From NCBI GenBank assembly GCA_016787085.1, contig JAEUVJ010000044.1, forward strand, positions 1-57,749: a DNA stretch of 57,749 bases, written 5' to 3'. This DNA comes from Chitinophagaceae bacterium (GTDB taxonomy: Bacteria; Bacteroidota; Bacteroidia; Chitinophagales; Chitinophagaceae). This document shows positions 24,355-32,352 of the stretch, one piece after another. The notes beneath the pieces are model-generated. The model was not told the DNA's origin. It did no database searches and was given only the letters and a program-made list of their open reading frames with translations. Position 1 is the first letter of the stretch; the number at the start of each line of letters is the position of its first letter. Both the position numbers and the translations under genes were made by a program.

Positions 24355-25560
24355 ATGGATACCAATATACGACATATTGCTCATTTTGACCTTGATTCTT
24401 TTTTCGTTTCCGTAGAAATACTAAACAACCCTGCCCTCAGGGGAAAACCCGTGCTTGTAGGAGGATACGAAAGAGGAGTAGTAGCCGCCTGCAGCTATGA
24501 AGCCCGGAAGTTTGGTATTCATTCTGCCATGCCTATGAAAAAAGCTATGCAGCTTTGCCCGCAGGCGATTGTGACCAATGCCAGCCGCAGCCAGTACAGT
24601 AAGTATTCGCGATGGGTCACTGATATCATAGCCGGAAAAGTGCCCCTCTTTGAAAAAGCCAGCATTGATGAATTCTATATTGATTTTAGCGGCATGGATA
24701 AGTTTTTCGGCGCCAGTAAGTATGCGAAGGAATTGAGAGAGTTCATTAAAAAAGAGACCGGCCTGCCGATCTCCGGTGGTTTATCTTCTGCCCGGTTCAT
24801 CAGCAAGATGGCCACGAATGAAGCAAAACCGAATGGCTTCCTGGAAGTGCCGCATGGAAAAGAAAAAGATTTTCTCTGGCCGCTGGGGATTGAAAAGATC
24901 AATGGCGTGGGCAAGCAGACGGAACAGACACTAAAAGGATTCGGACTTTATACGATCGAAGACATTGCCAGAACTCCCATTGAATTAATGGAGCGGTATG
25001 CAGGTAAATGGGGAGAGTCGCTCTGGCACAAAGCACAGGGTATCGGGAGTGCAGAGATCACTACCGACTGGGAGCAAAAAAGTATGAGCCATGAAAATAC
25101 GTTTGACAAAGATCATACTGACATAGAATTCCTTCACAGCGAACTGGTGCGTTTGACAGAAAAAACAGCGTATTCATTAAGGGCGGATGAAAAAATGACA
25201 GGCTGTATCACAGTAAAGATCCGTTACTCCGATTTTGAAACAACATCCCGGCAGGAAACAGTTGATTATACAGCACTGGATGATGTGCTTATTGCCAAAG
25301 TAAAGGATCTCTTTAATAAAAGTTATCAGAAAAACAGACCGGTTCGTTTACTCGGCGTACGCTTCAGCCACATGATCCCGCTTACCACGCAAATGAGTTT
25401 GTTTGATAACAATGTTGAGAAATTGAAGCTTTACCAGGCTGTTGACGATATCAAGGAGAGGTTCGGAAGTAAAGCGGTCAAGAAAGCTGTCACTTCAAAA
25501 CTCAATGAGGGCACTAATAAACAGACCACTATGCATAATAAGAAGAAAGAAACGGAATAG
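24355..25560 (+). CDS. dinB: DNA polymerase IV (Y family)
   Basis: A translesion polymerase without proofreading. The 401-residue protein has the catalytic carboxylates in HFDLDSFFVSVE (about residue 11-20) and SIDEFYIDFS (about 102-111), the finger and little-finger domains, and the helix-hairpin-helix GIEKINGVGKQTEQTLKGFG. A beta-clamp-binding motif (TQMSLFDN, near residue 345) is present. The C-terminus is a lysine-rich tail. A TAGCTTTG -7 match is at 24337-24344. About 70 bases upstream, TTGCCC-GGAT-GGGCAA (24272-24287) forms a small palindrome that could be an operator. No SOS box of known type is recognised. Confidence 0.96.
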   Translation: MDTNIRHIAHFDLDSFFVSVEILNNPALRGKPVLVGGYERGVVAACSYEARKFGIHSAMPMKKAMQLCPQAIVTNASRSQYSKYSRWVTDIIAGKVPLFEKASIDEFYIDFSGMDKFFGASKYAKELREFIKKETGLPISGGLSSARFISKMATNEAKPNGFLEVPHGKEKDFLWPLGIEKINGVGKQTEQTLKGFGLYTIEDIARTPIELMERYAGKWGESLWHKAQGIGSAEITTDWEQKSMSHENTFDKDHTDIEFLHSELVRLTEKTAYSLRADEKMTGCITVKIRYSDFETTSRQETVDYTALDDVLIAKVKDLFNKSYQKNRPVRLLGVRFSHMIPLTTQMSLFDNNVEKLKLYQAVDDIKERFGSKAVKKAVTSKLNEGTNKQTTMHNKKKETE

Positions 25561-25588
25561 AAGTGAGTGGTGAACAGTCAAAAAAGCA

Positions 25589-26053
25589 TCATAAAATATC
25601 TTTGAACAGCTTTTTCAGTTCTGTCATTTGCCTATCTCTTGCATTCACACTTTTAATGAACGTCTTTGACGGTTCATCACTAAAGCGGACGCCATCACAT
25701 TCAAAGCAAACCAGGAGATAGCGTACGATCTTTCCTCCTTTATAAAAATTAATGCTGTGGCGGGGAATAAAGCATTTAGCCACATCTTCTGTACCATTGC
25801 TTTTGATACGGCTGACCAATGAGATCACCGGGTGTAATATTTTATTATTCTTTATAGCTCTTACTCAAACCGTTCGTTCTTCTTGAATATACTGCTGAAA
25901 CCTGCCGGCGTTCAGCGTATCCGGCCAATTACCGTCATACCATGTATGCTCAATGCTGCTTCGGCTGATCGTGATGCTATCATACGCTGGCTGTGCTCCG
26001 GAGTATATAAAAATACCCGTCAGCAAGCAACTGCAAAAAAAACATTTCATCAT
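25589..26053 (-). pseudogene. Small secreted protein interrupted by one in-frame stop
   Basis: Two reading frames in the same phase (26053-25868 and 25864-25589) are separated by a single TGA at 25865-25867. The first starts with a signal peptide (MMKCFFCSCLLTGIFIYSGAQ) and runs to IQEERTV. The second carries on with VRAIKNNKILHPVISLVSRIKSN and then KCFIPRHSINFYKGGK and LVCFECDGVRF, a C-terminal pattern I recall from hypothetical Bacteroidota proteins. Both parts together give 154 residues. The gene is either newly inactivated or carries a base error. Stop-codon readthrough is not supported by any visible signal. The function is unknown. Confidence 0.7.
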
Positions 26054-26167
26054 TCTGGTCTAAAAATACACAAGACATTACAGATACCCGTCAGTGTTCC
26101 GCGGTATTTTGGTCACCCGGCGAAAACCCAAAACCTCCTATCTTCGTTCTCCCTAAAACTATCTATC

Positions 26168-27535
26168 ATGTCAAAAGCCTGGAGTACCTACTTAGATAAA
26201 AACAAAGATCGCTTCTTAAATGAAATGCTGGACCTGCTCCGCATTCCTTCTGTCAGTGCTAAAAGCGAGCATAAGGATGATATGCTGAGATGTGCAGGAG
26301 CCGTAAAGAACAGTTTGCTTGCAGCCGGTGCTGACAAAGCGGAAGTGATGCCCACCGATGGTCATCCTGTAGTATATGGTGAAAAGATTATTGACCCGTC
26401 AAAACCGACGGTACTGGTATATGGCCACTATGATGTGCAACCGCCTGAGCCATTGGAACTCTGGACGAATCCCCCTTTTGAACCCACCATCGTAGATGGA
26501 AAAGTATTTGCCCGTGGCTCTGCCGACGACAAAGGACAGTTCTATATGCATGTAAAGGCAATGGAGACCATGGTAAAAACCAATACCATGACCACCAATG
26601 TCAAGTTCCTGATAGAAGGAGAAGAAGAGGTCGGTTCTCCTAACCTGGGAAAATTTGTAGCTGCTCATAAAGACCTGCTGAAGACGGATGTGATACTGAT
26701 CAGCGACAGTGCATTATTAAGTATGGAAAATCCGTCATTGGATATCGGCATGCGTGGTCTTTCTTATATACAGGTAGAAGTGACCGGAGCCAATCGTGAC
26801 CTGCACAGCGGTACCTATGGGGGTGCTGTCGCCAATCCGATCACCATTTTAGCCAAGATGATCGCCGGTTGTCATGATAAAAAGAATCACATCACTATTC
26901 CAGGTTTTTATGATGATGTGGCTGTGCCCACCAAAGAAGAAAGAAAATTGCTGAAGAAAGCGCCGTATAACGAAGAAGAATACAAGAAGGACCTTGGCGT
27001 CAACGAACTCTGGGGCGAAAAAGGATTTACTACATATGAAAGGACAGGCATTCGTCCGACTCTCGAATTAAACGGCATCTGGGGCGGCTATACCGGTGAG
27101 GGTGCAAAAACCGTTCTCCCTTCCAAAGCCTATGCTAAGATCTCTGCACGATTGGTCCCTAATCAATCTTCGCATAAGGTCACAGAATTATTGCTGAATT
27201 ATTTCAGGTCCGTTGCGCCACCCTGTGTATCAGTAAAAGCTGAGCTGCATCACGGCGGCGAACCTTATATGACACCGATAGACAGCAAAGGCTACGAGGC
27301 AGCAGCCAAAGCATTGAAAACAACATTTAAGAAAAAACCGATCCCCGTCCGGGGGGGTGGCAGTATTCCCATCTGCTCTATCCTGGAAAAAGAATTAGGC
27401 GTTAAGATCATTTTCATGGGATTTGGATTAGATAACGACAATCTTCACTCACCGAATGAAAAATACAATATCGAGAACTATTACAAGGGAATTGAAACGA
27501 TTCCTTATTTCCATAAGTATTTTGCAGAAGAATAA
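26168..27535 (+). CDS. M20 family dipeptidase
   Basis: A zinc metallopeptidase that cleaves dipeptides or other small peptides. The 455-residue protein (start ATG at 26168, MSKAWSTYLDKNK) has the metal motif YGHYDVQPPEP (H and D of the dinuclear zinc site), the catalytic base and ligand pair in EGEEEVGSPNLG, DLHSGTYGGAVANP, and a last ligand in DNLHSPNEKYN. Family length is normal. The upstream open extension to 25883 is an antisense shadow of the pseudogene and is not used. A TATCTTCG -7-like box lies near 26142. It stands alone, followed by a terminator. Confidence 0.94.
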   Translation: MSKAWSTYLDKNKDRFLNEMLDLLRIPSVSAKSEHKDDMLRCAGAVKNSLLAAGADKAEVMPTDGHPVVYGEKIIDPSKPTVLVYGHYDVQPPEPLELWTNPPFEPTIVDGKVFARGSADDKGQFYMHVKAMETMVKTNTMTTNVKFLIEGEEEVGSPNLGKFVAAHKDLLKTDVILISDSALLSMENPSLDIGMRGLSYIQVEVTGANRDLHSGTYGGAVANPITILAKMIAGCHDKKNHITIPGFYDDVAVPTKEERKLLKKAPYNEEEYKKDLGVNELWGEKGFTTYERTGIRPTLELNGIWGGYTGEGAKTVLPSKAYAKISARLVPNQSSHKVTELLLNYFRSVAPPCVSVKAELHHGGEPYMTPIDSKGYEAAAKALKTTFKKKPIPVRGGGSIPICSILEKELGVKIIFMGFGLDNDNLHSPNEKYNIENYYKGIETIPYFHKYFAEE

Positions 27536-27562
27536 CATCTTTATCCCTAAAAGGGAGAAAGG

Positions 27563-27593
27563 AAAACCTCACTCAAACCGGGTGAGGTTTTTT
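27563..27593 (+). terminator. Terminator after the M20 dipeptidase gene
   Basis: AAAACCTCAC pairs with GTGAGGTTTT across a nine-base loop (TCAAACCGG) and ends in a T-run that also forms part of the next promoter. Confidence 0.8.
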
Positions 27594-27600
27594 ATTTTTG
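27593..27600 (+). promoter_or_regulatory. -7 box of the S4 gene built into the terminator tail
   Basis: TATTTTTG (27593-27600) matches TAnnTTTG exactly and lies just five bases before the ATG at 27605. The transcript would start at or near the ATG, so the mRNA may be leaderless. No clear -33 box is present. Confidence 0.4.
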
Positions 27601-27604
27601 GGGT

Positions 27605-27994
27605 ATGGCTGAAAAAGAAAAACTCCGTCTCGATAAATACCTCTGGACCATCCGTCTTTTTAAAACAAGAACGGTGGCTGCCGCGGCTTGTGACACCGGT
27701 AAAATAAAATTTGAAGGATCACAGGCCAAGGCTTCCAGAAGTGTGAGTGTGGGAGATGAGTATGAAATAAAAACAGAAGCCAAACGCTGGAGGATAAAAG
27801 TAACCGGGCTTTTACATAACAGGGTGGCCTATTCCGAAGCCATCAAATATTATACAGACATTACCCCCGAAGAAGAGATACAGCGCCTGCAATTCCAGGC
27901 TGCCAGCTTCCATACCGGTAAACGGCCCAGTAAGATAGGCCGGCCTACCAAAAAGCAACGAAGAGAACTGGATGATTTTCTGGATACTGAATGA
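27605..27994 (+). CDS. S4-domain RNA-binding protein (Hsp15 family)
   Basis: A 129-residue RNA-binding protein. The S4 motif is RLDKYLWTIRLFKTRTVAAAACDTGKIKFEG with the usual following KASRSVSVGDEYEI strand. The basic C-terminus (KKQRRELDDFLDTE region) is typical of Hsp15-like proteins, which in E. coli rescue stalled 50S subunits carrying nascent chains. The same role here is likely but inferred. Its predicted promoter overlaps the upstream terminator, which suggests a very short or absent 5' leader. Confidence 0.9.
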   Translation: MAEKEKLRLDKYLWTIRLFKTRTVAAAACDTGKIKFEGSQAKASRSVSVGDEYEIKTEAKRWRIKVTGLLHNRVAYSEAIKYYTDITPEEEIQRLQFQAASFHTGKRPSKIGRPTKKQRRELDDFLDTE

Positions 27995-28058
27995 TACACA
28001 TGATTTTCATTTCCTCTTCTTGCACAAAAAAGATAATTTTACTGTTACCCTCGTACGC

Positions 28059-28436
28059 ATGAAAAAGTATGTTTCCCCTTTTGTCCTGTTATTCTTTATC
28101 GCCTGTGCCAAAGGAAGCAGCGGGGAAAAAGACCGTGAAGCGCCTGTCGTTTCATTGAACACCCCGGTCCATAACGAGATTTTTACCGGTGGACAGAATA
28201 TCATGATCACCGGAACGGTCACCGACAATAAATACATTGAAGAGATACATATTGAGATCACTAACCTGGTAACCGCCGCAGAATACCTGCATGTGCATAT
28301 ACATCCTGCAGCCCGTTCTTTCAACTTCAGCCAGGCCTTGACCATACAGCCGGGCATATCTTACAAAATAAGAGTGATAGCCGATGATGCATCATCTAAT
28401 TCAGCAGTGAAATCTGCAGATATCACCTGTAACTAA
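28059..28436 (+). CDS. Small lipoprotein with Ig-like domain
   Basis: A 125-residue lipoprotein; the start ATG at 28059 gives MKKYVSPFVLLFFIACAKG with lipobox FIAC, so the 29-residue upstream extension is discarded. The rest is a single all-beta domain (VVSLNTPVHNEIFTGGQNIMITGTVTDNKYIEEIHIEI, then YLHVHIHPAARSFNF) with histidines in HVHIHP. It resembles DUF4625 or a bacterial Ig-like domain seen in Bacteroidota outer-membrane lipoproteins. The function is unknown. It ends four bases into the convergent rrf2 gene. Confidence 0.8.
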   Translation: MKKYVSPFVLLFFIACAKGSSGEKDREAPVVSLNTPVHNEIFTGGQNIMITGTVTDNKYIEEIHIEITNLVTAAEYLHVHIHPAARSFNFSQALTIQPGISYKIRVIADDASSNSAVKSADITCN

Positions 28437-28888
28437 GCGGGATTAGGAAGGGAAATCGCAATGCTTTTAATGAACTCTGGCTTATTATCTCTCAGCAGAT
28501 CGCCGATAGTGGTGTGGCCATACACTTCCATAATATCACCTTTGAACTTTTCCACCTTCGCATGCATCGGGCAGGGGTTATCTGCATTGCATTTACGCAA
28601 GCTGAGCATGCAGGTATTGAAATAACTTTTCCCCTCCGTTAGCAGAATGATTGAAATGATCGGCGTACCAAGTGTGGCTTCATTGATATAAAAACCTCCC
28701 TGCTGGCCACGGGTGGAACTTATAATGCCGGCCTTGACCATGGCCTTCATGATCTTGGCAAGAAAATGCCTGGGCACTGCCAGTCTTTTGGCTATTTCTT
28801 CTATGGAGACCTTGCGGTTCTCGTCTTTCTGCATGGATACATATAATATCCCTCTAAGGGCGTATCCAAAGGATTTTGAAAAAATCAT
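28433..28888 (-). CDS. Rrf2-family regulator of the nos cluster (NsrR-like)
   Basis: A 151-residue winged-helix regulator with MIFSKSFGYALRGILYVSM, EEIAKRLAVPRHFLAKIMKAMVKAGIISSTRG as recognition region, and the wing GQQGGFYINE. Cysteines C93, C100 and C106 (NTCMLSLRKCNADNPC) match the three-cysteine cluster ligand set of NsrR and IscR, although the spacing is not identical. NsrR senses NO through its cluster. Its divergent position facing the nitrous-oxide reductase genes makes NO- or redox-control of that cluster the best guess. A short ATAAT-TTTAT-ATTAT palindrome at 28887-28901, next to its start, could be an autoregulatory site. Confidence 0.88.
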   Translation of the reverse strand: MIFSKSFGYALRGILYVSMQKDENRKVSIEEIAKRLAVPRHFLAKIMKAMVKAGIISSTRGQQGGFYINEATLGTPIISIILLTEGKSYFNTCMLSLRKCNADNPCPMHAKVEKFKGDIMEVYGHTTIGDLLRDNKPEFIKSIAISLPNPA

Positions 28889-29087
28889 AATTTTATATTA
28901 TCTGGACAACATGAATAAGCAAAGCTATAATTGAGACACCCCGCATTGCCTGACCAAAATCACCCCGGGCAATGATGGCTGTCACTTGAGGCCGGAGCAC
29001 TCAGAAATACTTTTGTTCACGCAAAAAAGGACATGAGTATCCAAAAAAGACGCACTCATCTCTTAATTCACAAATAAATCATCAGAC
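28889..29087 (+). promoter_or_regulatory. Divergent control region upstream of the nos operon
   Basis: 199 bases between the regulator and the cytochrome c gene. It holds the palindrome ATAAT-TTTAT-ATTAT (28887-28901) and a CATTGCC/GGCAATG inverted repeat with a 17-base loop (28944-28974). A TTTTG at 29012-29016 could be a -33 box, but no good -7 box follows it. No FNR-type TTGAT-N4-ATCAA site was found. Either palindrome could be the binding site for the Rrf2 protein. Confidence 0.35.
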
Positions 29088-29561
29088 ATGAAACTGAAAA
29101 CAATTGCAGCCGAAGCTATTCTCACAGCCGGATGGCTATCCCTTATCTCTTGTGGAGGCGGGGTTCAGAAGGATGAAAAACCTGTTGATGTGCAGGAGCT
29201 AACAAAGAATCAGCCCGAAGTGCACGGAACAGAGATCAAAGAAGGAGACATTACGCTTGGTACTCCTTTGGATCAGAAAATGGTTGGCACCGGCAAAAGT
29301 ACCTATGAATTAAAATGCCAGTCGTGCCACCGCCTGACGGGAGAAAAATTAGTTGGCCCCGGATGGAAGGATGTAACCAAAAGAAGACAGCCGGTCTGGA
29401 TCATGAACATGATCACTAATGTGGACATGATGCTGGAAAGCGATGCTGAAGCGCAAAAGTTACTGGAACAATGTATGGTCAGAATGCCCAATCAAAATAT
29501 CTCCAAAGACGAAGCCCGTAATGTACTGGAGTATATGCGCAGCAATGACGGCGAAAAATAA
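29088..29561 (+). CDS. Cytochrome c lipoprotein of the nos cluster
   Basis: A 157-residue c-type cytochrome with a lipoprotein signal (lipobox LSLISC, C22) and one haem site CQSCH (C77, C80, H81). A likely axial methionine is in CMVRMPNQ, and the helix SKDEARNVLEYMRS ends the fold. The protein should be anchored on the periplasmic side and pass electrons from the quinol or bc1 pathway to NosZ, as small cytochromes do in clade II nos clusters. It is first in the nos operon, 60 bases before nosZ. Confidence 0.93.
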   Translation: MKLKTIAAEAILTAGWLSLISCGGGVQKDEKPVDVQELTKNQPEVHGTEIKEGDITLGTPLDQKMVGTGKSTYELKCQSCHRLTGEKLVGPGWKDVTKRRQPVWIMNMITNVDMMLESDAEAQKLLEQCMVRMPNQNISKDEARNVLEYMRSNDGEK

Positions 29562-29621
29562 ATTCCTGTCATCATCACCCAATCAACAGGAAAGAACTTT
29601 TTTAACTGCTAAAAATTACAT

Positions 29622-31619
29622 ATGAAACACTTGTTTTCCAAATCAATGCTGGCACTATCACTGATCGCGGTTGGTTTTGCCTTTATGCAGGGTTGTAAAC
29701 CCAAAGGCGCCCAGTCGGCTGTAGGTGGTGATGCCGCAGCTAAAGTATATGTTGCCCCCGGCAAGTATGATGAGTTCTACAATTTCGTATCCGGTGGTTT
29801 CAGCGGCCAGATGTCCGTGTATGGATTACCGTCAGGTCGCCTGTTCCGCGTTATCCCGGTTTTTTCTGTTGACCCGGAAAAAGGATGGGGATACAGTGAA
29901 GAAACCAAGCCCATGCTGAACACTTCACATGGTTTTGTTCCCTGGGATGATCTTCACCATATTGCATTATCCGTAACGGATGGCGCACATGATGGCCGCT
30001 GGGCGTTTGGCAATGCCAACAATACGCCACGTATTGCCCGTATTGACATGAAAACATTCCGCACCGCTGAGATCATCGAGATCCCCAATAGTGCCGGTAA
30101 CCACTCCTCTCCTTTTATTACGGAAAACTCTGAGTACGTAGTAGCGGGCACCCGTTTTTCTGTACCTATTGGCGATAACCAGGATGTTCCTATTAATACT
30201 TACAAACAGAACTTCAAAGGAACTGTCAGTTTCATTGGTGTGGACAAAACATCTGGCAAAATGAATATTTCCTTCCAGATACTCACGCCTGGTATCAATT
30301 TTGACCTTGCCCGCGCCGGGAAAGGAAGATCTGCCGGCTGGTTCTTCTTCAGCTGCTACAACTCAGAAAAAGCCAATACGCTGTTAGAAGTCAACGCTTC
30401 ACAGAAAGACAAAGACTTCATCATGGCCGTAAACTGGAAAAAAGCGGAAGAATATGCAAAAGCCGGGAAAGGCGTAAAGAAAGCAGTAAAGTATGCACAC
30501 AATACATATGATGATGCTACTCATTCCGCCACATCCACTATTGAGAATGAAGTGCTGGTACTGGATCCGAAAGACTGCCCGGATATGGTCTATTTCATGC
30601 CCTGTCCGAAATCACCGCATGGTTGCGATACGGACCCGACAGGTGAATATATAGTAGGCAGTGGTAAACTCGCCGCTGTTATTCCTGTATTCTCTTTTGC
30701 CAAAATAGAAGCGGCTATTGCTGCCAAAAACTATGATGGTGAATATGACGGCATCCCTGTTTTAAAATATGATGCCGTTTTACATGGTGAAGTACAAAAA
30801 CCCGGTCTTGGACCTTTACACACTGAATTTGATGGCAACGGCAATGCGTACACATCATTCTTTGTTTCCTCTGAGATCGTAAAATGGAACATCAAAGACC
30901 TGAAAGTGCTGGACCGTGTGCCTACTTATTACTCTATTGGTCACCTCTGCGTTCCCGGTGGTCCCACCAAAAAGCCTCATGGAAAATATGTGATCGCTTA
31001 CAATAAGATCACCAAAGATCGCTACCTGCCTACCGGGCCTGAACTGACCCAGAGTGCACAGTTGTATTCGATTGATGGCGACAAGATGAAACTGTTGCTT
31101 GACTTCCCGACCATTGGTGAACCTCACTATGCAGAAGCCATTCCGGCTGACTTGATCATGAAGAACAGCCAGAAGATCTTTAAAATAGAGGAAAACAAGA
31201 ACCCCTTTGCCGCTCTTGGCGATAACAATGCCAGGGTAGAACGTAAAGGAAACGAGATCCATGTGTACATGACTTCTATCCGTTCGCATTTCACTCCCGA
31301 CAATATTGAAGGCGTAAAGCTCGGCGATGTGGTTTACTTCCATGTTACCAACCTTGAGCAGGACTGGGATGTCCCGCATGGTTTTGCTGTAAAAGGCGCC
31401 AACAATGCCGAATTACTGATCATGCCGGGTGAAACACAAACATTGAAATGGGTTCCTGAAAAGGTCGGTGTATACCCGATGTACTGTACAGACTTCTGTT
31501 CAGCGCTGCACCAGGAAATGCAGGGATACATCAGGGTAAGCCCCGCAGGCTCCAATGTACCGCTGACATTCAGCACCGGCAAAACAGAACCTGCAGCCAC
31601 GCCCGGCGCACAACAATAA
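29622..31619 (+). CDS. nosZ: Nitrous-oxide reductase, clade II Sec-type
   Basis: Reduces N2O to N2. The 665-residue protein has an N-terminal lipoprotein-like Sec signal (FAFMQGC, C25) instead of the Tat signal of clade I. The seven-bladed propeller holds the CuZ histidines in DDLHH (H112, H113), GNHSS, SPHGCD, GPLHTEFD, GHLCVP and GEPHYAE. The C-terminal cupredoxin holds the CuA site: H in VPHGF, C622 and C626 in CTDFC, H630 and M633 in ALHQEM. All key ligands are present, so it should be functional. A 15-base-pair inverted repeat with a dispersed motif in its loop follows at 31626. Confidence 0.98.
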   Translation: MKHLFSKSMLALSLIAVGFAFMQGCKPKGAQSAVGGDAAAKVYVAPGKYDEFYNFVSGGFSGQMSVYGLPSGRLFRVIPVFSVDPEKGWGYSEETKPMLNTSHGFVPWDDLHHIALSVTDGAHDGRWAFGNANNTPRIARIDMKTFRTAEIIEIPNSAGNHSSPFITENSEYVVAGTRFSVPIGDNQDVPINTYKQNFKGTVSFIGVDKTSGKMNISFQILTPGINFDLARAGKGRSAGWFFFSCYNSEKANTLLEVNASQKDKDFIMAVNWKKAEEYAKAGKGVKKAVKYAHNTYDDATHSATSTIENEVLVLDPKDCPDMVYFMPCPKSPHGCDTDPTGEYIVGSGKLAAVIPVFSFAKIEAAIAAKNYDGEYDGIPVLKYDAVLHGEVQKPGLGPLHTEFDGNGNAYTSFFVSSEIVKWNIKDLKVLDRVPTYYSIGHLCVPGGPTKKPHGKYVIAYNKITKDRYLPTGPELTQSAQLYSIDGDKMKLLLDFPTIGEPHYAEAIPADLIMKNSQKIFKIEENKNPFAALGDNNARVERKGNEIHVYMTSIRSHFTPDNIEGVKLGDVVYFHVTNLEQDWDVPHGFAVKGANNAELLIMPGETQTLKWVPEKVGVYPMYCTDFCSALHQEMQGYIRVSPAGSNVPLTFSTGKTEPAATPGAQQ

Positions 31620-31625
31620 ACCAAT

Positions 31626-31674
31626 AAAGAGCAACTCCGTCCTGAGCTTGCCGAAGGATACGGAGTTGCTCTTT
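31626..31674 (+). terminator. Terminator hairpin after nosZ with a dispersed repeat in its loop
   Basis: AAAGAGCAACTCCGT pairs perfectly with ACGGAGTTGCTCTTT (15 bases). The loop contains CCTGAGCTTGCCGAAGG, a form of the CCTGAGCxTGxCGAAGG sequence that I recall as a common dispersed intergenic repeat. The hairpin would end or partly end transcription between nosZ and the fasciclin gene, raising nosZ mRNA over downstream genes. Confidence 0.65.
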
Positions 31675-31705
31675 ACTAATGCCATAATGAGTAAAATAAC
31701 TGGTT

Positions 31706-32272
31706 ATGAAAAAAATATTCGGTCTCTCAATAATTACACTGTCATTTATTCTTGGCAGTTGCAATAACAATAAAGAGTCAACAGAACAAACTACTGCTGC
31801 TGATGCTGCCACAACAACCGGTGGCCAGGAAGCTGTAAAAGACGATGAATCTGCAAAAGACGTGGTAAAAATAGCTGTTGGATCTAAAGATCATACAACA
31901 CTTGTTGCTGCATTAAAACAGGCAGAATTAGTAACAGCACTTTCTAATGCAGGGCCCTTTACTGTATTTGCGCCAACCAATGCGGCTTTTGATAAGCTAC
32001 CCGCAGGCACTGTAGATGGGTTAATGAAAGATGATAAGAAAGCCGACCTCCAGAACATTTTACAATACCATGTAGCCGTAGCTGTATATAAAACAGAAAA
32101 CATGAAGGACGGGCAGATAATAGGACAGGCAAACGGTGACAATATTACGCTGAGTGTAAAAGACGGTAAAGTAATGGTGAACGGAACAGCCAATATTGTT
32201 GCGTCTGTTACCGCTACAAATGGTATCATTCACATAATTGACGCCGTACTGCTGCCGCCAGCAAAAAAATAG
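31706..32272 (+). CDS. Fasciclin-domain lipoprotein in the nos cluster
   Basis: A 188-residue lipoprotein (lipobox FILGSC) with a threonine/alanine linker and one FAS1 domain: TTLVAALKQAELVTALSNAGPFTVFAPTNAAFDKLP, then LQNILQYHVAV and the C-terminal NGIIHIIDAVLLP. FAS1 domains mediate binding to other proteins or carbohydrates and are periplasmic in these bacteria. Fasciclin genes recur in Bacteroidota nos clusters, but the role is not known; holding the cytochrome, NosZ and NosD together is one idea. It lies between nosZ and the NosL fusion, separated from nosZ by a terminator-like hairpin. Confidence 0.93.
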   Translation: MKKIFGLSIITLSFILGSCNNNKESTEQTTAADAATTTGGQEAVKDDESAKDVVKIAVGSKDHTTLVAALKQAELVTALSNAGPFTVFAPTNAAFDKLPAGTVDGLMKDDKKADLQNILQYHVAVAVYKTENMKDGQIIGQANGDNITLSVKDGKVMVNGTANIVASVTATNGIIHIIDAVLLPPAKK

Positions 32273-32309
32273 TTTTTTGGTTTTAGTCGCTTTTTCATTT
32301 GTGAATTTT

Positions 32310-32335
32310 CTTCCGGGGCGACGTAGCCCCGGAAG
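32310..32335 (+). repeat. Strong GC-rich hairpin before the NosL fusion
   Basis: CTTCCGGGGC pairs with GCCCCGGAAG across GACGTA (ten base pairs) in an otherwise AT-rich gap. It is followed by TTGTT rather than a T-run, so it may be a partial terminator, an mRNA-stability element or a REP-type repeat. Confidence 0.45.
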
Positions 32336-32352
32336 TTGTTAAAAGAAGTACC

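Noticed and set aside
25865..25867. TGA read as selenocysteine or by programmed readthrough
   Set aside because: No selenocysteine insertion hairpin or family precedent is visible; a point mutation or error is simpler.
25883..26167. Long N-terminal extension of the M20 dipeptidase
   Set aside because: The family begins at MSKAWSTYLDK (26168), and the extension is antisense to the split secreted gene.
27972..28058. 29-residue extension of the Ig-like lipoprotein
   Set aside because: A proper lipoprotein signal begins at 28059; the extension would bury it.
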